Positions 8,672 through 18,256 of a stretch of 64,000 nt of DNA are shown piece by piece (within the stretch, counting starts at the first letter, position 1; each line of letters begins with the position of its first letter). Position numbers and translations under genes: made by a program. Where the stretch lies: positions 1 through 64,000 of the forward strand of contig CAJQRC010000017.1 of the NCBI GenBank assembly GCA_905480645.1, written 5' to 3'. The stretch is from an uncultured Tateyamaria sp. Its GTDB lineage: Bacteria > Pseudomonadota > Alphaproteobacteria > Rhodobacterales > Rhodobacteraceae. The notes under the pieces are model-generated. The model had not been told where the DNA came from. It saw nothing but the letters and a program-made list of their open reading frames with translations, and made no database searches.

Positions 8672-8937
8672 GCTTACAAAGCTCTCAATAAAAAGTTTCT
8701 GAGTATGGTATTTTTATTTCATAACAGTATTTTTTAATGTCCAAACTCAAAATTAATTATTCTTTGTATAAGGTAATGGGGGACAACTTAAAATTTAGGC
8801 TTTGGATTTCTCAAAGATTTCATCTTGAGCGTCAATTAAGTAGATTCATAATTCTATTTGAATAATGTTTTTATGGCTCCACAAGTTTTGACAAATCTTA
8901 AATACTTCAGTTGGTGATTTGTGTACGGAAACAAGTG

Positions 8938-9402
8938 TTATCGGCGCCCATTTTTCAGGGTATTAGCTATTGCCAAACGTTCTTGTGCACTCATGCCAGC
9001 CAATTGTTCCACCAAGACCTGCCTAGTAATTGTTTGCCGCTTCTCTGCTTGCGTTCCAGCTTGTTCCAAAAGGTCTAAAAGAGCGAGGGGTTCAAACGGT
9101 GTAGTGCCAATAAGATCAGCCAGTTTTCCATTAAATGCGCCAGGCGAGCTAAGGCTGTTTTCTGCATGTATTTTTTTAATCATTCGGCCCAATGCGCGGC
9201 GGTCTTTGCGGTCCATTGCGCGAATGATCGGTGCGAAACCTAAGTTAGGGCCACGAGGCCTCGAACCGTGATGATATCCAGCACGCTCAAGCTTTACATC
9301 TTTGTGATGTCCAGAAGCAAAAAACCCACCTATCGCCCCCAAAACCAAGAGATTTGCTGCCAATGAGATCACCAGCGATATTTTTAACATTTTATGTGAC
9401 AT
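8938..9402 (-). CDS. Periplasmic heavy-metal-sensor-like (CpxP/ZraP-like) protein
   Basis: N-terminal TM, His-rich HHKDVKLERAGYHHG, helical LTxxQ-like regions; downstream of sigma factor. Confidence 0.6.
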   Translation of the reverse strand: MSHKMLKISLVISLAANLLVLGAIGGFFASGHHKDVKLERAGYHHGSRPRGPNLGFAPIIRAMDRKDRRALGRMIKKIHAENSLSSPGAFNGKLADLIGTTPFEPLALLDLLEQAGTQAEKRQTITRQVLVEQLAGMSAQERLAIANTLKNGRR

Positions 9403-9411
9403 GATTTTTCC

Positions 9412-9804
9412 TTAGGTGTCTTCCCAAAACAATGTTTCGTCATCGTTCATGCCGGCTAGCTCACTGAGACTTTCGGCTTGGAAATATGCAGTAGTGAGAT
9501 CAAGGATCGTATCTGGTGGGTTCATTCCAATAATCACTCCAGCTGCCCCAACCATCGTTAAACCTAACCCTGCTGGCCAACTATCAAATTGTTTTACCGC
9601 ACGCGCAATTCTTTCTATTAAACCTGCCTGACGTGGCGTAGCCCATGCATGAATTGGCTGCGGCATAGCCGTGATGGCCTGACTTTGCAGATGCGCATAA
9701 AAGTCCGGATCAATTTCTGGCTCTTCTTGCTGTAATGCGTCAAAAAAGAGCTTTAGTTCCTGATCATTCAAAGAGGCTTTAGAGTCATTTTTTTTATTGC
9801 TCAT
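9412..9804 (-). CDS. Hypothetical protein, possibly anti-sigma-like, one TM segment
   Basis: Overlaps sigma-factor CDS 3' end by 11 nt; hydrophobic stretch GLGLTMVGAAGVIIGM. Confidence 0.5.
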   Translation of the reverse strand: MSNKKNDSKASLNDQELKLFFDALQQEEPEIDPDFYAHLQSQAITAMPQPIHAWATPRQAGLIERIARAVKQFDSWPAGLGLTMVGAAGVIIGMNPPDTILDLTTAYFQAESLSELAGMNDDETLFWEDT

Positions 9805-10378
9805 CTTGAAATCCTAATGCTTTTTTTTGTGGTGCCAATGCGCCTGCCAATGTACGTTTGCCGCGCGCAATCAGACTTTCCACTGCCTCTATAGAGATTT
9901 CCATAATATCAGATATTTCTGGATTTGAGAGATCTTGTAAGTGGCGTAGTATCATTGCCTGTCTTTGCCGTTCTGGTAATTTTTGCAGCGCTGTTTGTAA
10001 TGCTACGGCACGCGCTTGGGTCTGTAGTTGATGTTCCATTCCCGGTGCCGCATCAGCTATTTCCAGCACTTCACCACAACTGTGCTTTTCTTTACGAATC
10101 CGATCGATGCATAGATTTGCAGTTACTCGATAAAGCCAGGTTGTGACCTTCGCCTGATTAAAATCCCAATCAGGCGCCGCCCGCCAGAGGCGCAATAAAC
10201 TTTCTTGGGTCACATCCTCCGCTTCAGAACGATCTGACAGCATGCGAAATGCTTGCTTGAAGACCAAAGGAGCTAATCGCGCAGTCAAAATTTCAGCAGC
10301 TATCCGGTCTCCCTGGGCAAACCGCGCTAGAAGCTTGTCATCTGGAAGACTTTGACTTGCATCAAGGGCCATCATCAC
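9794..10378 (-). CDS. RNA polymerase sigma factor, ECF/sigma-70 family
   Basis: Region 2 (EAEDVTQESLLRLWRAAPDWD), region 4 (LPERQRQAMILRHLQDLSNPEISDIMEISIEAVESLIARGKRTL). Confidence 0.9.
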   Translation of the reverse strand: MMMALDASQSLPDDKLLARFAQGDRIAAEILTARLAPLVFKQAFRMLSDRSEAEDVTQESLLRLWRAAPDWDFNQAKVTTWLYRVTANLCIDRIRKEKHSCGEVLEIADAAPGMEHQLQTQARAVALQTALQKLPERQRQAMILRHLQDLSNPEISDIMEISIEAVESLIARGKRTLAGALAPQKKALGFQDEQ

Positions 10379-10447
10379 TCCCGATTAAGCTGATTTACTG
10401 GCTTGGTAAACGGTTGGTTAGGAAAGTTGGAGTCCGTTTTGATGGAA

Positions 10448-10909
10448 TCAGCTGGCTTCATTTTTGCAAGTTTTCCTGTTGCGCAGCTTCTTTGTACGAT
10501 TATCAAATTCAGTTTGAGAGATTACTCCATCTTCATTTTTATCCAAATGCCTTAACATCCTTGTTACTCCCCCGCGTCTGTTTTGCATTTCCGAAAATTC
10601 TAATGTTCCACTATCATCGCTATCAAGCTTGTTAAGCATTCTTTTGACGCGCTTTTCCGCTTTTTTGGCTCGCCGGGTCTCAATCTTGGCCATCAACTCT
10701 TCAAGGCTCAGACTGCCATCATTATTGCTGTCACTTTTGGCAAATTGAGCTGCCATGTGCATTTCAATCTCAGTAATGGTGATTTGACTATCGCTGTTGT
10801 TGTCCAGGTCAGAAAACTCAAAGTTTTTGCTATGATAATTTTTTGCCATAGCAGGCGAAAACGCCAAAGCGGTTGTGGCTGCTAAAGTGCAAATCATGAT
10901 ATTTTTCAT
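10448..10909 (-). CDS. EF-hand domain protein, secreted
   Basis: Signal peptide MKNIMICTLAATTALAFSPAMA; four EF-hand-like loops (DNNSDSQITITE, DSNNDGSLSLEE, DSDDSGTLEFSE, DKNEDGVISQTE). Track ORF start at 11011 is probably too far upstream. Confidence 0.85.
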   Translation of the reverse strand: MKNIMICTLAATTALAFSPAMAKNYHSKNFEFSDLDNNSDSQITITEIEMHMAAQFAKSDSNNDGSLSLEELMAKIETRRAKKAEKRVKRMLNKLDSDDSGTLEFSEMQNRRGGVTRMLRHLDKNEDGVISQTEFDNRTKKLRNRKTCKNEAS

Positions 10910-11132
10910 CAGTATACTCCGTATATTAGAGGTTTTTATAAAATGCTTGGCGCGTAGTAATTTTTGCGCATGGTATAAATAAAACGAAGCATTGAGAGAT
11001 TTCCGTCGCAAAAAATGAAGATATTTTATAAACGAGTAAAAATGATCTTAAATATTCTTTCCAGTGTTGAACAATTTCCTTTTCAGCTTGAAGGTTGAAG
11101 ACGACAAATGGTTTTACGGAAAAGGTAAACTT

Positions 11133-12686
11133 ATGGCTTGGATGCGTACGGTGGTTTTCGCTGTATTCTTTTTGTGGGGCATATCTGCATCTGCGCAGGA
11201 CGTGACACTTACCTCACCTGATGGATCTATTGAACTAAGTGGAACGCTTCTTGGTTTTGATGGTGAATTCTACCGAATGGAGTCAATTTATGGTGAATTA
11301 ACCGTAGATGGATCTGGCGTGCTTTGTGACGGCCCGGCATGTCCAAATTTGCAAAATTTTGTGGCTGAGGTTCGTATTTCTGGTTCTGCAACTATGGGGT
11401 TAGTACTGATGCCTGCGTTGATTGAGGGCTTTGCGCTACGCAATAGTTTTGTCGCGGAGCGAGAAGATACAGCAGATGCAAGTTTCAATTATACTTTAAG
11501 TAATCAGACTGATGGCGAACCTGTTGCTCGTTTTTACTTCAATATTTCGACCACGGATGAGGGTTTTGCAGATTTATTAGCCAATGAAGCGGATTTGGTT
11601 ATGGCGCTACGTGAAATTCGACCAGATGAAAGGCTTTTTGCACGTACTGCTGGTTTGGGAGATATGACAAAAGCCAACAGGAGCCGTGTTCTCGCATTGG
11701 ATGCTATGGTTCCCATAGTTGGGCCATCTAATCCCGTTTATACGTTGTCTCCACAAAATCTGGCAGAAGTATTTGCTGGTAATATTACGAATTGGCAGGA
11801 ACTTGGCGGAGCCGATGCCAAAATCACGCTGCACCTTCCTGAAAAATCCACTGGCTTAGGCCAGTCTGTGGAAGACAACGTAATGGGTCCGGCTAACTTG
11901 GCTTTTGCTGAAGGCATAATTCGTCACGCAAAACCTGACGACCTTGTAAAAGCTGTTTTAAAAGATCCATTTTCCTTTGGAATTGTGAGCTATTCAGAGA
12001 TTGGGAATACACGTGCATTAACCTTGACTGGTTCTTGCGGATTTTCACTGTCCGCTGATCGTAGTACAATTAAAACAGAAGATTACCCACTGACCGCTCC
12101 GATGTTTCTATATATGCCGGCACGGCGGTTACCAAAATTGATAAGAAATTTTTTAGCGTTTACGCGCACACCGCTTGCACAAGTTATGATTAGACGAGCC
12201 GGGTTTGTAGATCAGACTCCTGAAGAAGTAAGTATCGATGCCCAAGGTTACCGGTTTGCAAACGCAATAACTTCGTCTGGACCTGAAATTTCTTTAGAAG
12301 AACTGCAAAGAATGGCGGGCACCCTCTATGGAATGGAAAGACTGACAACATCGTTTCGATTTGAGGCTGGTTCGGTGCGGTTAGACGCTCAGTCTCGATC
12401 AAATGTGCATCAACTTGCATTGGCTCTAGAGCAAGGGAAATATGATGCTCGCAAAATTTTGCTTGTAGGTTTTAGTGATGGTGAGGGAGCCGCGGACGCT
12501 AATCAGAAAATTTCAATGCGCCGTGCTGAAGCTGTCCGCAAGGCAGTGGTCGCTGCCGCTAAGACGGCAAATTTTAGCCGTATACAACTAGGCGTAGATG
12601 CATATGGGGAAGCATTGCCAATGGCGTGTGATGATAGTGAATGGGGGCGCCAGACCAACCGAAGGGTTGAGGTATGGGTGCGTTAA
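11133..12686 (+). CDS. PstS-like phosphate-binding-type domain fused to C-terminal OmpA-like domain
   Basis: Signal peptide MAWMRTVVFAVFFLWGISASA; NPVYTLSPQNLAEVFAGNITNWQELGG is PstS-like; C-terminal LVGFSDGEGAADANQKISMRRAEAV is OmpA-like. Confidence 0.75.
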   Translation: MAWMRTVVFAVFFLWGISASAQDVTLTSPDGSIELSGTLLGFDGEFYRMESIYGELTVDGSGVLCDGPACPNLQNFVAEVRISGSATMGLVLMPALIEGFALRNSFVAEREDTADASFNYTLSNQTDGEPVARFYFNISTTDEGFADLLANEADLVMALREIRPDERLFARTAGLGDMTKANRSRVLALDAMVPIVGPSNPVYTLSPQNLAEVFAGNITNWQELGGADAKITLHLPEKSTGLGQSVEDNVMGPANLAFAEGIIRHAKPDDLVKAVLKDPFSFGIVSYSEIGNTRALTLTGSCGFSLSADRSTIKTEDYPLTAPMFLYMPARRLPKLIRNFLAFTRTPLAQVMIRRAGFVDQTPEEVSIDAQGYRFANAITSSGPEISLEELQRMAGTLYGMERLTTSFRFEAGSVRLDAQSRSNVHQLALALEQGKYDARKILLVGFSDGEGAADANQKISMRRAEAVRKAVVAAAKTANFSRIQLGVDAYGEALPMACDDSEWGRQTNRRVEVWVR

Positions 12687-12763
12687 AATTGACAGCATTA
12701 TTTAGGTTTAGGCTAAGCTGTCAGATTTTCCATTGTCGCGATGATTTAGTTCGATGAATGCAG

Positions 12764-12797
12764 GTTAGGCAGAAGTAAATCTGCCTAACAGGATTTT
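12764..12797 (+). terminator. Intrinsic terminator between convergent genes
   Basis: gttaggcaga-agtaaa-tctgcctaac then aggattttt. Confidence 0.6.
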
Positions 12798-12810
12798 TCT
12801 TGATTGAAAG

Positions 12811-13950
12811 TTAACTTTTCATACTTTCCCAAAACGATTTGACTGAAGAAAAGAAACTGGAGGCCTCAGGATTATTTTCTTCTGACAGGTCTGCAAATTC
12901 ACGTAGCAACTCTTTTTGCCGACTGGTTAGATTCACAGGGGTTTCAACGGCTAGTTCGATTAACATGTCGCCAGCGTTGCCGCCTCTTAAAGTAGGCATA
13001 CCTTTGGCTCGTAACCGCATTTGCCGGCCCGATTGGGATCCAGACGGTATTTGAACTCGGCCGCGCCCACCATCTATTGTCGGCACTTCGATAGAACCAC
13101 CCAAAGCGGCGGTGCTCATTGATACAGGCACACGACAAAATAGGTTTGTACCATCGCGTTCAAAGAGTTTGTGATTAGCCACCTCAATAAAGATATAGAG
13201 ATCACCTGTCGGTCCTCCCCGCATGCCTGCTTCGCCCTCACCGGCAAGACGTATACGCGTGCCGGTTTCTACACCGGCTGGAATATTAACGCTTAGCGCG
13301 CGATCTTTCTCAACGCGGCCAGCGCCACTACAGCTCTTGCAAGGGTTTTTGATAATTTGACCCATGCCAGAGCAGGTGGGACAAGTACGCTCTACCGTAA
13401 AAAAGCCCTGCTGTGCACGAACCTTGCCCATACCAGAGCAAGTTGGGCATGTTGTGGGTTCGGACCCACCTTCTGCACCTGTTCCATTGCATGAATCGCA
13501 CGCCACAGATGTCGGTACGTTCACAGTCTTCTGAAGCCCTGAAAAAGCCTCTTCCAGTGAAATGCGTAAATTGTAACGCAAATCAGAGCCACGAGCCGCT
13601 CCTCTTCCACCGCTACCGCCGCGTTGACCACCCATGAAGTCGCCAAACAGGTCATCGAACACATCAGAGAATGCAGAACCAAAGTCGCCTTGCTGACCGC
13701 CTTGCCGTCCGCCACCCATTCCGCCTTCAAAAGCAGCATGACCAAATCGATCATATGCAGCTTTTTTTTCTGCGTCTTTTAGAACGTCATAGGCTTCATT
13801 AGCTTCTTTAAAGCCAGCTTCAGCGTCAGGTTTATCTGCGTTTCTGTCGGGATGTAGTGCTTTTGCCTTGGCTCTATAGCCTTTTTTGATCTCGTCAGCG
13901 CTGGCGCCTTTTGATACGCCAAGTACGTCGTAGTAATCACGTTTTGCCAT
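12811..13950 (-). CDS. dnaJ: Chaperone protein DnaJ
   Basis: J-domain with HPD ([15 protein letters not shown]), G/F region, four CxxCxGxG zinc motifs. Confidence 0.97.
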   Translation of the reverse strand: MAKRDYYDVLGVSKGASADEIKKGYRAKAKALHPDRNADKPDAEAGFKEANEAYDVLKDAEKKAAYDRFGHAAFEGGMGGGRQGGQQGDFGSAFSDVFDDLFGDFMGGQRGGSGGRGAARGSDLRYNLRISLEEAFSGLQKTVNVPTSVACDSCNGTGAEGGSEPTTCPTCSGMGKVRAQQGFFTVERTCPTCSGMGQIIKNPCKSCSGAGRVEKDRALSVNIPAGVETGTRIRLAGEGEAGMRGGPTGDLYIFIEVANHKLFERDGTNLFCRVPVSMSTAALGGSIEVPTIDGGRGRVQIPSGSQSGRQMRLRAKGMPTLRGGNAGDMLIELAVETPVNLTSRQKELLREFADLSEENNPEASSFFSSVKSFWESMKS

Positions 13951-14029
13951 CGATCATGTCCTTCGTTGGAACGTCTAAGGCCGACCCCTGATTTAGAGCC
14001 GGCCCCTCGACTAGTTCCTTGGCGCCAGA

Positions 14030-15937
14030 TTAGGCGCGCTTATCTTCGTCAAGATCTTCAAACTCGGCGTCTAAGATGTCTTCATCATCTGGATGCGGCT
14101 CATCAGCTGCTGAGGGCTCATCGCCTTCTGCCTGAGCTGATTTGTAGATTGCCTCACCGAGTTTCATAGCTGACTCAGTAACGTTCTGGATGCCTGATTT
14201 GATCTTATCAGCATTTTCGGTTTCCAGTTCGTCTTTAAGCGCAGCAATCGCAAGTTCGATAGCTTCGATCGTGGTTGGGTCAACCTTATCGCCATGCTCT
14301 TCCATTGATTTCTCAGTTGAGTGGATCAATGATTCAGCCTGGTTTTTTGCTTCAATAAGCTCGCGGCGCTCTTTATCCGCTTCTGCGTTATCTTCAGCAT
14401 CCTTGACCATTTGATCGATATCTTCTTCAGAAAGTCCACCAGAGGCTTGGATCGTGATTTGTTGTTCCTTGCCTGTGCCCTTATCTTTGGCACCTACAGA
14501 TACGATACCGTTTGCATCAATATCAAAGGTGACTTCGATTTGTGGCAAACCACGTGGAGCAGGTGGGATATTTTCAAGATTGAATGCACCCAACAACTTG
14601 TTGTCAGTGGCCATCTCACGTTCGCCTTGAAAACAACGGATTGTCACGGCACTCTGGTTGTCTTCAGCCGTTGAGAAAATCTGCGATTTCTTGGTTGGAA
14701 TTGTTGTATTCCGGTCGATTAAACGTGTAAATACACCACCAAGTGTTTCAATACCCAGAGAGAGTGGCGTTACATCGAGCAAGACAACGTCTTTAACATC
14801 ACCTTGCAGAACACCAGCTTGAATGGCAGCACCCATGGCGACCACTTCATCTGGGTTAACGCCTTTGTGTGGCTCTTTACCAAAAAACTTGGTCACTTCT
14901 TCAACAACGCGTGGCATCCGGGTCATGCCGCCAACAAGTACAACTTCATCAATGTCAGAAGCAGACAAACCAGCGTCTTTTAATGCTGCTGCGCATGGTT
15001 TCATTGAAGCTTTAATTAAATCACCAACCAGTTGTTCCAGTTTCGCGCGAGTAAGCTTCAGTACCATGTGCAATGGCTGACCGGTTGATCCCATTGAAAT
15101 AAATGGCTGATTGATTTCAGTCTGGTTAGCAGATGACAATTCAATTTTGGCCTTTTCAGCAGCTTCTTTAAGACGCTGTAGTGCCATTTTATCTTTGGTC
15201 AGATCTACGCCATGCTCTTTTTGGAACTGTTCAGCGAGGTAGTTCACAATGCGCATGTCAAAATCTTCACCACCAAGGAATGTATCACCATTGGTTGATT
15301 TTACTTCAAACAGTCCATCGTCAATCTCAAGGATGGTTACGTCAAATGTGCCACCTCCAAGGTCATATACTGCAATGGTTTGGGTGTTCTCTTTGTCCAG
15401 ACCGTAAGCCAGAGCAGCGGCAGTTGGTTCGTTGATAATACGGAGCACTTCCAGACCGGCAATTTTACCAGCGTCTTTTGTGGCCTGACGTTGTGCGTCG
15501 TTAAAATATGCTGGAACCGTGATAACGGCCTGCGTCACATCTTCCCCGAGATAGCTTTCCGCTGTCTCTTTCATTTTTCCTAAAATGAATGCTGAAATTT
15601 GGCTAGGTGAATATTTCTCGCTATGTGCTTCAACCCACGCATCACCGTTGCCACCATCAATTACGGCGAAAGGAAGATTCTTTTTATCTTTTGCTAAATC
15701 AGCGTCGTCGTTCCTGCGGCCGATCAGACGTTTGACACCAAAGATGGTGTTATCCGGATTTGTTACAGCTTGCCGTTTAGCAGGCTGGCCGACAAGACGT
15801 TCATTTTCAGTAAATGCTACGATCGATGGTGTCGTGCGTGCACCTTCCGCGTTTTCAATTACGCGGGGTTGGCTGCCGTCCATAATTGCGATGCAGCTGT
15901 TAGTAGTTCCTAAGTCAATACCAATTACTTTGGCCAT
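14030..15937 (-). CDS. dnaK: Chaperone protein DnaK (Hsp70)
   Basis: [21 protein letters not shown]..., [16 protein letters not shown], 635 aa. Confidence 0.98.
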   Translation of the reverse strand: MAKVIGIDLGTTNSCIAIMDGSQPRVIENAEGARTTPSIVAFTENERLVGQPAKRQAVTNPDNTIFGVKRLIGRRNDDADLAKDKKNLPFAVIDGGNGDAWVEAHSEKYSPSQISAFILGKMKETAESYLGEDVTQAVITVPAYFNDAQRQATKDAGKIAGLEVLRIINEPTAAALAYGLDKENTQTIAVYDLGGGTFDVTILEIDDGLFEVKSTNGDTFLGGEDFDMRIVNYLAEQFQKEHGVDLTKDKMALQRLKEAAEKAKIELSSANQTEINQPFISMGSTGQPLHMVLKLTRAKLEQLVGDLIKASMKPCAAALKDAGLSASDIDEVVLVGGMTRMPRVVEEVTKFFGKEPHKGVNPDEVVAMGAAIQAGVLQGDVKDVVLLDVTPLSLGIETLGGVFTRLIDRNTTIPTKKSQIFSTAEDNQSAVTIRCFQGEREMATDNKLLGAFNLENIPPAPRGLPQIEVTFDIDANGIVSVGAKDKGTGKEQQITIQASGGLSEEDIDQMVKDAEDNAEADKERRELIEAKNQAESLIHSTEKSMEEHGDKVDPTTIEAIELAIAALKDELETENADKIKSGIQNVTESAMKLGEAIYKSAQAEGDEPSAADEPHPDDEDILDAEFEDLDEDKRA

Positions 15938-16043
15938 ATGTTCAATCCCTCATGTTAGTTTAAGGCGATGATACGAAGCGACAACCCGTTTTGGCATCGA
16001 CGCCACGCCACAATTTACGCAAACTTCTTTGCGCGCTGAGGGG

Positions 16044-16072
16044 TATATAGGGATGGTCATTTGACGCTGCAA
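16044..16072 (-). promoter_or_regulatory. Candidate sigma-32 (RpoH) promoter of dnaK
   Basis: Minus strand GTTG-N18-CCTATAT; compare alphaproteobacterial RpoH CTTG-N17/18-CYTATWT. Confidence 0.55.
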
Positions 16073-16129
16073 CCTCCGTAATAGGGTATAAAACAGTAAA
16101 ATTGCACATAATTGCTTAGGTTTTGTAAA

Positions 16130-16729
16130 ATGAAGGCACAAATACGCGGTTTTGACGTCCATAAAGGGTATTTGGACAAGTTGTCACAGACTGCTTTGAT
16201 AGAAGAAATACGAAGAATCGCTGCGAAAGCTCCGATGCTGCCGCCTCAAACACCCGGTGGTAAACCCATGTCAGTAAAAATTACTTCTGCTGGTAAGATG
16301 GGATGGTCTTCAGATAAATCCGGTTATCATTATACCTCGTGTCATCCCAATGGCACGGCATGGCCTGCAATCCCGGAAACTATCTTGGCGCTATGGCATC
16401 AATTGACTAAGCTTGAACGCGAACCAGACTGTTGTTTGATAAATTATTATGGTGAAGGAGCCCGTATGGGTATGCATCAAGATCGTGACGAAGCAGATTT
16501 TTCATGGCCGGTTATGTCAGTATCACTGGGCGACTCTGGATTATTTCGTATTGGCAATAAAATCAGAGGTGGGGCAACAGAATCAATTTGGCTTGAGTCG
16601 GGCGATGTCGTGATAATGGGGGGTGATGCGCGGCTTACTTATCACGGCGTTGATCGGATTAGGTTTGGATCTTCTTCTTTATTATCCAAAGGTGGGCGCC
16701 TTAATTTAACTTGTCGGGTGGTTGTCTAG
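16130..16729 (+). CDS. alkB: Alpha-ketoglutarate-dependent dioxygenase AlkB
   Basis: NYYGEGARMGMHQDRDE (HxD), RLTYHGVDRI, C-terminal RLNLTCRVV. Confidence 0.88.
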   Translation: MKAQIRGFDVHKGYLDKLSQTALIEEIRRIAAKAPMLPPQTPGGKPMSVKITSAGKMGWSSDKSGYHYTSCHPNGTAWPAIPETILALWHQLTKLEREPDCCLINYYGEGARMGMHQDRDEADFSWPVMSVSLGDSGLFRIGNKIRGGATESIWLESGDVVIMGGDARLTYHGVDRIRFGSSSLLSKGGRLNLTCRVVV

Positions 16730-16771
16730 GTATTGAAAGTTAAGCATCGAGATAGTTTTGAATTAATTAAT

Positions 16772-18256
16772 TTATAGTGTTTCAGCCAATTTGAGACGTT
16801 GTATTTTGCCAGAAGGCCCTTTCGGAAGTTCATCAAGAAAAAAGATTGCGTCCGGTGATTTAAACTTACCTAATCGCTGCCGACAGGTTTCGATTAAGTC
16901 GCTTTCTTGGAGTGTTGACCCTTTTGAAACGCGTACCGCTGCCTCAACCCGTTCGCCATATGTTACACACGGACGCGCAAAGGCTGCAGCTTCTATGATA
17001 TCTGGATGGGTGTAGAGAGCCTCATCGATTTCGCGTGGAGCGATATTTTCTCCACCTTTGATAATCAGTTCTTTGATACGACCAGTCACATAGACGTAGC
17101 CATCTTTATCTATTTTTCCCAAATCTCCTGTACGAAGCCAATTATTTGTAAAAGCTGAGACTGTGGCTTCTGGATTATTAAGATATTCTAACATTACGTT
17201 AGGACCTTTAACTGCTATTTCACCTTCAGTATTACAGCTGCATTCGCTTTGGTCCGGGGCAAGAATACAAACCTGGTTGCCATAGCTAAAACCTGGTGAG
17301 CCAATTTTCCGCAAACCTGGAGGTAATGGGTTTGAAAGAATTTGCGCAGCAGTTTCAGTCAGTCCCATTGTCTCAATTATAGCAACGCTAAAACGCTCTT
17401 CGAAAGCTTTTTGGGTTTCTATGGCAAGTGCAGAAGATGCAGATCGGCCAAACCGCAGTCGTCTGATACATTCTTTATCAGGATTTTTGGTGCCATGTAA
17501 TAAATGACTTATGATTGTCGGTACTACTGAAAACCAAGTAACTGCTGACCTTGATGCTTGATCCCAAAATTGACTTGTAGAAAATCGCGAGACGACTGCC
17601 AAAGAGCCGTTGGATACAAGAGATCCCATCAAAGACACGCACAAACCATTAATGTGATAAAAAGGAAGAACGCAAAACCCTCGGTCTGATTTAGTCAATT
17701 CGTGCGCAATTGCAGTAGTCCAACCACCCGCTAATAGGCTGGCGTGAGTATGAACTACTCCCTTTGGTTTGCCGGTTGTGCCGGATGTATACATAAGCAA
17801 TGCATGATCATTTGGTGCTATCTGATGAAGATCAATCTCATTAGCACTTATTTCAGAGATTAATGTAATTCCGCTGGGAACTGCTGAGTTGTACAGTTCT
17901 GCTGCGCTATCATGAACAAAGGCAAACCGCGCCTCACTGTGGCTCAATGCGTAATTTATAGCGTCATGTCCCGCTGCGAGATTGATCATTGTTGCACGAA
18001 AACCTCCGTACAAAACTCCATAAAGAGCTGCTATGCCATCAGGTCCATTGGGGTGAACAATAGCAACGCTCTCGCCTTTTTTAACACCCTTGTTGGTCAG
18101 GGTTTTGGCAATTGAATTTGCTTTGGTATGCAAAATATCCCACCTTAGTGTATCTCCACTTTCAGGAAATACCATTGCAACACCACCACATTTTGCACGG
18201 TAATCTAACCAATCTCGTATTGTACCCTCTGGCGGATTTTTTTGGTCAAACTTCAT
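16772..18256 (-). CDS. AMP-forming acyl-CoA ligase (candidate sulfoacetate-CoA ligase, SauT-like)
   Basis: ANL motifs LLMYTSGTTGKPKGV, YVTGRIKELIIKGGENIAPREIDE; overlaps the aldehyde dehydrogenase gene by 4 nt. Confidence 0.8.
   Translation of the reverse strand: MKFDQKNPPEGTIRDWLDYRAKCGGVAMVFPESGDTLRWDILHTKANSIAKTLTNKGVKKGESVAIVHPNGPDGIAALYGVLYGGFRATMINLAAGHDAINYALSHSEARFAFVHDSAAELYNSAVPSGITLISEISANEIDLHQIAPNDHALLMYTSGTTGKPKGVVHTHASLLAGGWTTAIAHELTKSDRGFCVLPFYHINGLCVSLMGSLVSNGSLAVVSRFSTSQFWDQASRSAVTWFSVVPTIISHLLHGTKNPDKECIRRLRFGRSASSALAIETQKAFEERFSVAIIETMGLTETAAQILSNPLPPGLRKIGSPGFSYGNQVCILAPDQSECSCNTEGEIAVKGPNVMLEYLNNPEATVSAFTNNWLRTGDLGKIDKDGYVYVTGRIKELIIKGGENIAPREIDEALYTHPDIIEAAAFARPCVTYGERVEAAVRVSKGSTLQESDLIETCRQRLGKFKSPDAIFFLDELPKGPSGKIQRLKLAETL

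Noticed and set aside
8489-8737. 82-aa ORF MQLLMHILHGGNAILVIAASQNF... as a protein
   Set aside because: It runs through the two C-rich hairpins and the intrinsic terminator with poly-T; no SD, low-complexity C-terminus; better explained as non-coding RNA.
12702-12725. tgacag...ctgtca inverted repeat downstream of the PstS-OmpA gene
   Set aside because: Only 6-bp arms with a long spacer; the 10-bp hairpin at 12764-12789 is the better terminator.
13951-14029. GC-rich ggggccggc/ggggtcggcc repeats between dnaK and dnaJ
   Set aside because: Imperfect direct repeats without a stable stem or poly-T; no clear function.
14190-15583. Multiple + strand ORFs opposite dnaK (e.g. 14190-14414, 14823-15080, 15181-15435)
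   Set aside because: Antisense shadows of a highly conserved coding gene; no motifs, no SD.
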